A stretch of 48,470 nt of DNA, from positions 1-48,470 of the forward strand of contig JANXMZ010000047.1 in NCBI GenBank assembly GCA_025354385.1, given 5' to 3'. Each line of letters starts with the position of its first letter. Within the stretch, counting starts at the first letter, position 1. The stretch is from Bacteroidota bacterium (GTDB lineage: Bacteria > Bacteroidota > Bacteroidia > NS11-12g > UBA955). The notes beneath the pieces are model-generated. The model searched no databases. It saw only the letters and a list, made by a program, of their open reading frames with translations, and was not told the DNA's origin. This document shows positions 17,056 through 26,300 of the stretch, piece by piece. The position numbers and the translations under genes are program-made.

Positions 17056-18641
17056 AATAATTGATTGTTTGGGTTTTTATTTGATTTTTGATAATAGGAT
17101 TTTCCTCTTACGTTGCGGTGTGCAGGCGTCAGTCTGTTACTTTCTTCTTCAGGATCTATTTTATCTAATCCCTTCTTAAGAATATCTTCAAGCATGTAAT
17201 AGTAAATTGCTTCGTATTCAAGTGCCCTTTTACAAGCTCCGGTGATGCGAAGAGTGCCAACCCGCTTGGCAAGATTTAAAACACCGTTACATGCTTTGTA
17301 ACCTTGTTCCGGATGGGATTTACTCTCCAGTAGTCGTTCTATAAAAACGGTAACTTCTGTTGATATTTCCTTTGCGCGAGTAATAAAAAATTCCGGATTC
17401 CATTCTGCCATAAAGCGGTGTTTACTTGCCATGTGTTGCTCATTAGTTGTATAACGATTACGCCGGTAATTCCGAATATGCGTGGCAATAAGCTTGTAAT
17501 TATAATAGATGTCTACTGCGCCAGAGTTGTAACTTATCTTAATCTTTTTGCCAATAAAATCATATGGGACACTATAATAATGACGGTCTTCATGTAGTGC
17601 TACATGTCCGTTTTTCATTACTGTGCACATCTTAAATTTTCTTAACTCATATGGGATTGATGGCAATGCAAGAAGTGTATGCCTTTCTTCCTCCTCAAAG
17701 ATTTTTCTTCGACTGTCGCCTTGTTTAAGGGGTGCATTATTATGTGCGTCTAATAGTACTTTTATTGCTTCATTTAGTTTTTCCAGGCTTTCACATATGA
17801 TCGGGTTTTTAAAAGCAGTATAAATGCGCTGATAAACTAGACGGACCGCATTTTCAACAAGTGCTTTGTCTTTCGGCTTATACGCTCTGGCTGGAAGTAT
17901 AACGGTGTTATAATGTTCTGCAAAGCTTGCAAATGTTTCATTGATTATCGGCTCATATTTACTAGACTTGGTAACAGCAGATTTAAGATTATCTGGAACA
18001 ATTGCTTTAGTAACACCTCCAAAATATTCAAAAGAATGTCTGCAACACTCGATAAAGTCTTCTTTTGTCTGACTGCGGGTAGCTTCAACATAAGTGTGTT
18101 GACTACATCCCAAAATGGATACAAAAACTTCTAAATCTCGGATTTCACCTGTTTGTATATCTACAAGATGAAGCTTGTCTCCACAAAAGTCAACGAACAT
18201 TTTATCGCCGGCTTTATGGTCAATGTGCATGGTTGCCCCGCCTTTGCGTTTGTAAGCTACCAAATAGTTGTAAAAGCTTGTTCTTGAATAACCATTCGGA
18301 TATTCATTAATATATTTTAACCATTGTATTTCAAGGGTCATGCCCTTTTGGCGCATCGCTTTTGCAATATCAGGTAACTTGTTCTGAAGATGCTGATAGC
18401 GTTCAACATCGGGTAGTGATATTTTTATCTGAGGCGGAAAAAATAGTTCTTGTAAATCATGGTCTGACTTGTTTTCAAGATCCTGTAGTGTTAATCCAAG
18501 TGTTGCAAAATGTCGAATATAATTCTTTACCACATTGCGCGAAACTCCTGTCATGGAGCTTGTTCTCTTGCTACCTATGCCTTGGCAATGGCAGCGAATG
18601 ATTTGTCTGATTTTACTCATAATGATTGGTTTGTTTGACAT
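17052..18641 (-). CDS. istA: IS21-family transposase IstA
   Basis: A DDE-type transposase. A helix-turn-helix near the N-terminus (MSKIRQIIRCHCQGIGSKRT...SRNVVKNYI) binds the terminal repeats. The RNase H-like core has the acidic residues in MFVDFCGDKLHL (first Asp), VPDNLKSAV (second Asp) and KDKALVENAVRLVYQ (Glu). I chose the ATG at 18641 (MSNKPIIMSK), as family members usually start just before this motif; the frame stays open to an ATG at 18665. Length about 529 residues, normal for the family, no frameshift, so the element should be able to move. Confidence 0.93.
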   Translation of the reverse strand: MSNKPIIMSKIRQIIRCHCQGIGSKRTSSMTGVSRNVVKNYIRHFATLGLTLQDLENKSDHDLQELFFPPQIKISLPDVERYQHLQNKLPDIAKAMRQKGMTLEIQWLKYINEYPNGYSRTSFYNYLVAYKRKGGATMHIDHKAGDKMFVDFCGDKLHLVDIQTGEIRDLEVFVSILGCSQHTYVEATRSQTKEDFIECCRHSFEYFGGVTKAIVPDNLKSAVTKSSKYEPIINETFASFAEHYNTVILPARAYKPKDKALVENAVRLVYQRIYTAFKNPIICESLEKLNEAIKVLLDAHNNAPLKQGDSRRKIFEEEERHTLLALPSIPYELRKFKMCTVMKNGHVALHEDRHYYSVPYDFIGKKIKISYNSGAVDIYYNYKLIATHIRNYRRNRYTTNEQHMASKHRFMAEWNPEFFITRAKEISTEVTVFIERLLESKSHPEQGYKACNGVLNLAKRVGTLRITGACKRALEYEAIYYYMLEDILKKGLDKIDPEEESNRLTPAHRNVRGKSYYQKSNKNPNNQLL

Positions 18642-18705
18642 GGTTTGCGTGTATATAATACGCAAACTAGTAAACCAATCATCAATTCTGAACCTCTGTT
18701 TTAAA

Positions 18706-18838
18706 GGGGTTAATTTACTCTGAAAATCACACTAAGAACAGGGGGTCAGTTTGCCCTGAAAATAGTAGGTCTGTTTGGGCTGAAAATGGTGGGTCTGTTT
18801 CGATTGAAAAAGAGGGGTCAGTTTGACTGGATTTTGCA
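18706..18838. repeat. IS21 right-end array of 24-bp spaced repeats
   Basis: Copies of a motif like GGGGTCAGTTT followed by CTGAAAA begin at 18742, 18766, 18790 and 18814, each exactly 24 bp apart, plus a degenerate one at 18706 (36 bp earlier). On the left end two inverted copies (GACCCC-type cores at 16220-16225 and 16244-16249) have the same 24-bp spacing. Such arrays bind IstA in IS21 elements. Confidence 0.75.
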
Positions 18839-19454
18839 CTTTGGCATTTAATCCCCCACCTGCTTTGTGAACCACAACCAAAATAGCAATATTTGCCACC
18901 AATTGACCAATTGCTTCTGAATTGCCTGCTGATGCGTTTTTTGCCGTGCTAATTATTGATGGAATACCCGTAGCATTTAACACATGTGTTCCAGCTCCTT
19001 TAATATCTCCATGTATTAAAGAACTCGTCACATTATTGCAAAATGCCGCTGTAGATTTGATTTGATTGTGCAACATTAAACCATCCGCGACACCAACAAC
19101 TGTACTTGTAAATCCTTTTGAGAAACTCTTAATACTTGACAAAGAAGGTAATTCAGGCCATTTACCATCAGGATCTGTAAAATGAATTGGATTGTTAAAA
19201 GTATAACAGAATGGTGAAAAATCAGGCCCCTTTTTCATCCTTGGATCCAAACTCAACCACCTCCCCAACCTACCATCATATATCCTAGCTCCAAAGTCAT
19301 AAGCACCGCCATCAACAGTAGTTTCATTGTCCTTCTCTTTGCCATTAAAGCCGTACTTATACTTAGCATTCGGGTCGCTCCAAGTGCGGGTAGGCATTGG
19401 GCTACCAAAGGGATAATGGTCGTTAAATTTTTTTCTCGATTCACTTATTTCCAT
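18732..19454 (-). pseudogene. Orphan RHS tip cassette, cut at its 3' end by IS21
   Basis: The frame opens with an ATG at 19454 and has 240 codons. Residues about 16-75 repeat the RHS tip-joining region of the 4060-aa giant (SPMPTRTWSDPNA, YKYGFNGKEKDNETTVDGG, YDFGARIYD, LGRWLSLDP). From there the sequence differs: TFNNPIHFTDPDGKWPELP, a standard RHS end, then a roughly 100-residue Ala/Gly-rich hydrophobic region (VANIAILVVVHKAGGGLNAK) of the pre-toxin kind. The last 30 or so codons are the IS21 terminal repeats read in frame, so the real toxin domain is gone. No signal peptide or RHS core precedes it and a terminator lies upstream. It is best read as a silent, displaced alternative tip, now broken. 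Confidence 0.8.
19243..19411 (-). repeat. Direct repeat copy 2 (orphan RHS tip joint)
   Basis: These 169 bp match 21149-21317 in the RHS giant in the same orientation and reading frame, without gaps; by eye there are about 15 mismatches (roughly 91% identity). Homology falls off abruptly on both sides. The two copies are 1906 bp apart. Confidence 0.9.
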
Positions 19455-19481
19455 CTCCCAAATTTATTACCTTTGAGGGAA

Positions 19482-19514
19482 GATAAAAAGATGTAATTTA
19501 CCGTGGAATTACAT
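19482..19514 (-). terminator. Probable intrinsic terminator after the candidate immunity gene
   Basis: Read on the minus strand: an 8-bp stem ATGTAATT / AATTACAT around an 8-nt loop (which can itself pair CC with GG), immediately followed by CTTTTTATC. It lies 16 bp past the stop codon at 19530 and before the orphan tip. The stem is A/T-rich, so strength is uncertain. Confidence 0.5.
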
Positions 19515-19529
19515 TGTAAATTGTAAAAA

Positions 19530-20387
19530 TTATTTCCAAATTTGTTCAGCCAAGCCACCAACTATTAAATTTATTAGACATTCTCTAATATTTTTATGAT
19601 TTAATATTATTTCCTTAAAAAAAAGTGGTTGCTTTATTTTTACAATCATTGAATTATTTCTTTTTGTTGCAATTTCATAATTAACATGTCTTAGTTTCAA
19701 TAACTCAGTATAAATTGTTGTGAATTTTTTAAATTCATCCTTATTCAATGGCCCCTTTTCAAACAATTGGTTATATACCTCGTCACGAATTTGATTCTTA
19801 ATTGAGGAAAAATAAACTCTACTACCAATAAAATTAATTGACTTAGTAAAAATGTAATTAGCATCAATATAAATTGTATCATCGTTAACTACCCGTTTTT
19901 CGCAATCCAAACAGCCATAATACAAATGGTCACAACTATCAAATATTTCTTGTGTATTAATTATTACTTTTTGTATTTGAATTGAACTCTTAAGAATTAA
20001 ATCATTCTTATAAGTTTCAATTTGAAAAAAGTTCATAGAAAAAGGCATTTGCAAATAATTAAAAAATCTTATTTCCTTACTAGTAAATGATTTTTCTTTA
20101 GAGTCGAATAAGTCATTGAGCGTAATTTTGGACGGTAAAATATTACATTGATTAGAAATGTCATATAATTTATAGATTATTGAAATTCTCTGAGCAAGAA
20201 AATTACACTGCTTGTAGCATGTATCCTTCTTGTAGTATTTTATACATGTATCGCTATAAATTAAGTACTTATCACAAAAACAATTTTGGCCAGTTGTTCT
20301 ATTATACAAGCAAAAAAAAACTAACAAAAAGACAAACTTTCTTTTAATCTTTGTTTTATCCTTCAGCAGCTTTTTTGGCAGCTGCAT
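19530..20387 (-). CDS. Exported protein overlapping the RHS toxin tip; candidate immunity protein
   Basis: A 285-residue protein from the ATG at 20387 (another in-frame ATG is at 20402). The start lies 32 bp inside the end of the RHS giant, in another frame, so the two are translationally coupled. A Lys-rich n-region and a strong hydrophobic core (FVFLLVFFCLY) predict export to the periplasm. The first mature part has six Cys (C-F-C ... C ... C ... C-x-x-C) that could form disulphides, and C-D-H-L-Y-Y-G-C-L-D-C follows later. I recognise no family. Immediate downstream position, overlap and small size next to a variable RHS tip with a protease motif are the classic setting of a cognate immunity gene, and the periplasmic location fits a toxin met outside the cytoplasm. 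This role is inference. Confidence 0.6.
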   Translation of the reverse strand: MQLPKKLLKDKTKIKRKFVFLLVFFCLYNRTTGQNCFCDKYLIYSDTCIKYYKKDTCYKQCNFLAQRISIIYKLYDISNQCNILPSKITLNDLFDSKEKSFTSKEIRFFNYLQMPFSMNFFQIETYKNDLILKSSIQIQKVIINTQEIFDSCDHLYYGCLDCEKRVVNDDTIYIDANYIFTKSINFIGSRVYFSSIKNQIRDEVYNQLFEKGPLNKDEFKKFTTIYTELLKLRHVNYEIATKRNNSMIVKIKQPLFFKEIILNHKNIRECLINLIVGGLAEQIWK

Positions 20388-23300
20388 TAGCTTTTTTATC
20401 ATTACTTTGTTTATATTTTTTATCATACTCCTCTTCTGTACTTTGTGCATTTGCCTCGGACGCACTATCATTGCGTTTAATTCCGAGTTGCTTCTGAATC
20501 CAAGTTATAAGTTTATTATTAATAACATCATCTGCGTGCTGTAATTCATGGGCTGCAGTTTTACCTAATAGATAAGTTGAATTAATGCCATCGTCCAGCG
20601 TCAGTGTTAAAGTATTGTCACTTACTGTTAGTAAACTATTTGCTTCACTTTCAGATATTGGCACTTTTTCAGTTATAGCTAAACCATCTTTATCCACTTT
20701 TGTTTTTCCATTTTCCAAAACAGGTTGCTCTTTTAAATAGGTGATAGTCTCCTTGCCATTGATTTTTTCTTTTTTGTAAGTTAAACCATTTCCAAGTAAA
20801 TGGTAACTACATTCTCCGATTTCATCGCTAGAAACAATACCAGTTTCTGTGTTACTATAACTCACTGTTCCTGGATCGGAAAGAATAGTTTCTTTCTCTT
20901 GATATGTTCTGGATAAATTTGGATCAATTTTGATAATTATTTCAACTGTTGAGTTATTTAATTTCGCATATAAGTCTGGCAGTGTCAATTTAACAATTTC
21001 AATAGCTTTTTGAATTTTTAAAAATAATTCGGGATCTAAAATCCTGTCATATCCATTTTTGATTTCCTTTCCCCCAATATCGATAAATAAAACAGGGTCA
21101 TCACCCATTCCAATATATGGACTTAGGAATGGGTATTTAGATTGCAAAGGATCCAAGCTCAACCACCTCCCCAGCCTACTATCATATATCCTTGCCCCAA
21201 AGTCATAATCACCACCATCAACAGTAGTTTCATTGTCCTTTTCTTTCCCATTAAATCCATATTTATACCTCGCATTCGGGTCGCTCCAAGTGCGGGTTGG
21301 CATTGGGCTACCAAAGGCGTAGTAATCTGTTATGGTACTGATGTCTGGATCGAAGTAATCAATTGCACCTGGCCCACCTGTTAGGCGTTTAGGAATTTTC
21401 TTGTCACTAATAGTTACCAACACATTGCCCAAATGGTTGCTGAGCTCGTAACTTTTCCAGCCTATTTTGCGGTAGGTAAAAGTGGTTGTATCGGCACTTA
21501 CATTGGCCCCATTGTATAGTATGGCTTTTCTATTATCAACCCCTAACCTGCTACTGCCATAGATGGGATGTGCTGTAACAAATAAGGTATCGTGGTTACA
21601 GGCCGTGTTAGTTATTAACTCATAGTTTGCCATTTCGTTGCCCTGTGCATCACGAAGGTAATAAGAATATTTGTAAGTATTGCAATTAAGTGGTTTTGGT
21701 TTTATGATTTTGCAAATCCGATTACCTCCTGCATCATATATAAATTCAAGATCGGCCTTGTTGCTGGCACTGTAACGAGTTACTTTTTTAATTTTACCAT
21801 ACACTGTCCATTCAATGTTCTGTATTCCTTCGGCACTATCGCGCATTAAATTACCCAATTCGTCGTATCTGTAATTATTGTATTTATTAACCTCGCCTGT
21901 TTTATTATTCCATGGTGAATTTGGTGTGCGCACTTGGTCGTCTATATCATCGCTATAATTTGCATCGGCAATTTGTTCATCTACAGCGTATAATTTATTA
22001 CTTATTAAATTTCCTGTTATACCTGTATTGTACTTATAATCCATGTTATCCATTTGCACCCCGGCATTGCCCCAACGATTGACATGTTTGATATTGCCCA
22101 TGGCATCGTAAGTAAAATTCTCTAAATAATCCACAGGGCTGCCGCTGCCAGTTTGCCATTGGTTGCTGGCTATGCTGACATTAAAGAAACTGCGGGCCTC
22201 CATGAGGCGGTTAAGCTGATCGTACTTATAAGCACCGCCCCTAACACTTGGGGTAATGGTGCGAGTGCCGTTGTATGTACTTACATCTGGCATGGATGTT
22301 ACCATGCTACTAATGTTACCATTGAATAAATCTTTGCGGGCTGCCATTAAATCACTGCCTGCAGTTTGGGCTTCGAATTGCTGCAAACTGCTGAGTGATT
22401 TAATGCCTTGGTAATCGCCTGCAAAATAGCCAAGGGTGTACCCCATGGCATCGCGCGCTACAAACTGGCGGGTGCTTCCAGGTGCCCCATCTTTACCCAT
22501 GTCTCTATCGGGTTGTAAGGTATTGCTATTTACCCCTTTCAACCAGCCATGCAAGGTATAGGCGAAATCGGTGCCCTGTACCTCCAGATCGCCAATAACT
22601 GTGCGGGCCAAAGGACCATGGTTGTAATAATTGTATTTAGCATCATTGTCCCACCAAATATTATCGCGGCTTGTAAATACTTGTGTAATTCTATTATCTG
22701 CATCGTACTCATAGCGGTGGTAATATTGGTCTTTTTTACCAACATTATAACTTACCCTATTTACTTTACCACTTACTAAGTCATATTCATAATCGATGTA
22801 TTTTATATTTAAACCAGTAGCTAACAATTTCGTTTCTTTAATCTCTTGCGCCATGTGATTAACGTTGCCATGGATATCATAACTATAATGGGTGGCACTT
22901 TGATAGGTGGCGCTGTTGCCATCGTAGGTATCTTCATAAGTTACACTGGCTACGCGCTTGCGCATATTTATTTGGGTTAAAGTTCCTCCTGGAGCAAACT
23001 GCTCATCGTAATAGGTTTGGGTTACCTCGGTGCGAGCACCGCCACTTACCCAAGTAGCAAACAGGCCATCGTCTAATTGCCTATCAGCATACTGTTTATT
23101 AATGCTATTGGACTGGGCTATTTCACCAACCTCGGTAATACGTCCTAAGGCATCGTATTGTGTGTAGCTATAAGCCATTGTAATTTTATTGTATTGCTTG
23201 GTATTTTGGCTAACCACCATGCGGCCTAGCTTATCGTACCAAAACAAACTAGTAAATTGTTTTTCGGTTTCTAAATTCTTAATATGACCGCTGGCACCTG

Positions 23301-26300
23301 CAAACACAGCATGGTTGCGTGTGTTATAATCTACCGCTTGCAGATTATAGGTTACGGCTGTGGTGGTATTATTTTGGGTAGACTTATCGTCGAAAGCAAT
23401 GTTACCACTGTTATCCCATACTCGTATGAGCGCACCATTTGCTCCCATTACAAGACCATTGGTTCTATCATAAGCTACATAACGCAGTAGATTAGCGGAA
23501 CTGGAAACAGAGGCAGGTAGGCTGGAAGAGAGATTGGTAGTAGTAGGTGTAGTAATGGTGATATCATCAACTCTTACAAAAGTTTTATTGGTGCCTACTA
23601 AGAAAGCCTGATCGTAATTGATACTTACACTATTGAAATTGGTAGTGGAAATGCCGCTGCTGCTGCCCAAAGTAGCGGCTACTGGTGTAACCGATTTGGC
23701 ATTGAACTTGGCGTAATTAATACTATTGCCACATATATAGCCTATGCCATTGTCGCCCACCTGCACATCGTTCCAAATTTGATTGGAACCCAGGCCTGTA
23801 AAATCTGTTTTGGCGGTGGCTTGCAAATTATCGAATTTGAAAGGTGTGAAGGAAACTGCACAAGTAGCGCTGGTATAAATCTTAGAGGCATCGTAAACGG
23901 AGGCACCTGTAAAATCATAAAGGGTTGTGCTGGAAGAGGATTGTTTATAAGGTTTATTAAGGGTCCATGTATAACCACGGTTGCTGGTATAAAGGGTGCT
24001 GCTTTTAGCTCCCACGGCCATACCCAATCCATTGGATTTATTAATATGAATGGCTGTAAGGCTGTATGGCATTTTATAGCAAGTGTACCAACTGCTGGTA
24101 TTGTACCTATTAACATAACCGCTGCTACCCGTTAGGGCCATATTGGCGCTAACATCGGATACACCGTTGATAGTGGCAGTGCTGGCGCCAGAAACCACCA
24201 ATGTAGTAAAGGATGCACCACTTGTGGTAGATTGTATGACTGTTTGATTTTGACCAACCAACGTATAACGGGTTACACTGCTATTGTAGCATGCATCGAT
24301 TAGGTTATTGCCAGTGTTACTAGTAGCAAGTGTAATGCTGGAACCTGCACATTTTAAGGCAACACCACCATTGCCTGCTGCTATGCCTGTAGTGGTATTT
24401 TCGAAAACTGTGGTATTTAACTGGGCTGCAGTGGCACTATTAAGGGTTTGCCAAGTGGTGCCTGCATCTGCTGTTTTTATAAAGGTGCCATCATCGCCCA
24501 CGGCATAAACAGTATTGGTAGAGGTGCTGGCAGTGGTAGGCACTGCATAAATATCGCGCAGTTTTAGAGGGGCAGTTTGTAAGGAGTTATTAGCCCATGT
24601 GGTAAATGAGGATGTATACCCTGTGATGGCAGTTAACCCTAATAAACCAGCTGCGTATACCTTGTTATTGGCGGTAGAAATATTGCTCCCTATTTCGCCA
24701 CTCATATTGGTACTGGTGGTAGGCGAACCAAGTGTTGAGGTCCAGGCAGAAGAAGTAACATATACGGCTGTAGCTCCTGATGCCACATTCAATGCGAATA
24801 AATTAGAGCCATCTGAAGCGATAGAAACATAGGCAGAAGAAGTGTGTGAAATATCGCTAAAAGTATAACCAGGGCCGGATGTAACGCAATTATATACTTT
24901 ACCTGTAGTGTTTAAAATAGCACCTTTGGTGCTTGATACAAACTCTATTTTAGACAACATGCCAGCCCCACTGAATGTGCTATAACTGCCATATGAGGCC
25001 TTTTCATCTGCTGCATCTATAACTGGCACATAAAGTTTAGCTAAAGTGTAAGCCTGATTATTGGCGGCTAAATAAACCTGGTGGTAACCGGTAGCACTAA
25101 TGCCAACAAAATTGTCCGTCATGGTGCCGCTATTAATTAGCTTTTTAACCATCTTATTGGAACTTAAACTTCCAACTTTTATATAGGCCAATAATCCATT
25201 ATTGCCGGCAGCATAACCTATGCCATTAACCTTATCGTATATTGAAAAATCATTGTATGTTCCGATTTTAGAAACCTGCTGCCATGTGGCACCGCTATTG
25301 GTAGTGGCATACAAAAATCCATCGGCACCCAAGGCCATGCCTGTAGAAGGTGTGCTTTGAAGGAAATACAATTTATTAAATGTAGTGGTGGTATTGGTAG
25401 CAATATGTACCCAATCTGCACCTGCGTTAGTCGTTTTTAATACTGTTCCATTAACACCTGCTGCATATCCATTATTCGCATCTACCATGTAAATATATTT
25501 TAAATCGGCAGCACGCAATTTGGTTTTGATACTAATATCTACCCATGAAGTAGAAGACCATATAGATGCATTGGTAAATACCCTATTAATATCTGTGCTG
25601 GCCGATGGTATATTGACGGTTAAATAAACTTTGCCCACTGTTGGGGTGCTGCCATAAATATCGGCACTTACAGATAGAATATTCATGCTGCTTGTAATTG
25701 GTGAAGCACTGATATTGGTAAAAGACCAAGTGCCAGATGTATTTATGCATTTTACTACTGTACCATCATTGCCTACAAGTAAAACATTGGTAACTGTGCC
25801 GCTTATTACTTCGGCCATTAAATCGTTGAGATGACTAGATACTATTCCGGTGCTTGGGTTTACAATTACCAATTGCCAATTTACTCCACCATCGCTTGTT
25901 TTTAAGAATAAACCATCGTTACCAACCGCAAATCCATTGTTGGCATCTACCATTTTTACCTTGTTAATGTCGGTACTTTTGGGATCAAAACGTTTCCAAG
26001 TTAAACCACCATCGGTAGTTTTATACATGTAACCATAACCATTGGCATCGCTGCCTACGCTGTAACCAATATTGCCATCTACAAATTGAATATCATTGAT
26101 GGTTACAGAAGAGGTAATATCCCCACCGCTGTTATCCACCTGCCATATATCCATCTTATCATTATCGGGCACACTTTGTCTGCGCAATTGGTTCAAACTA
26201 TTATACTCGTAGTTGGTTTTTAAATAATGGCTATTATAAACAGTTTGGGTTTTATTCCAACGGTCGTTTTTAATATTAGCTCCCTGGGTATTTAAATCAA

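Larger units (their letters stand above)
16201..18838 (-). mobile_element. Complete IS21-family insertion sequence
   Basis: A 2638-bp element. It begins TGCAAAATTCA at 16201 and ends with the matching inverted TGGATTTTGCA at 18838, with the TG...CA termini typical of IS21. Both ends carry several copies of an internal motif related to GGGGTCAGTTTG, spaced by exactly 24 bp: two copies on the left and four on the right, plus a degenerate fifth. These are the multiple transposase sites usual for the family. It encodes istA and istB with a 4-bp overlap. No target-site duplication is visible (left flank TTATAAGCA, right flank CTTTGGCAT), which suggests a later deletion or rearrangement beside it. 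The right end lies inside a coding frame for an RHS tip. Confidence 0.88.

Noticed and set aside
20356..20471. Longer start (20471) for the candidate immunity protein
   Set aside because: It would bury the signal peptide behind about 45 basic residues and increase the overlap with the RHS gene to more than 110 bp.
23742..24135. Open frames of 118-124 codons on both strands inside the RHS giant
   Set aside because: They mirror the low-complexity, G/T/S-rich propeller repeats of the real gene and lack start context; shadows.
24300..24840. Plus-strand frames with apparently regular Val/Pro/Ala-rich proteins
   Set aside because: Antisense of the Gly/Thr-rich propeller region; no support as genes.
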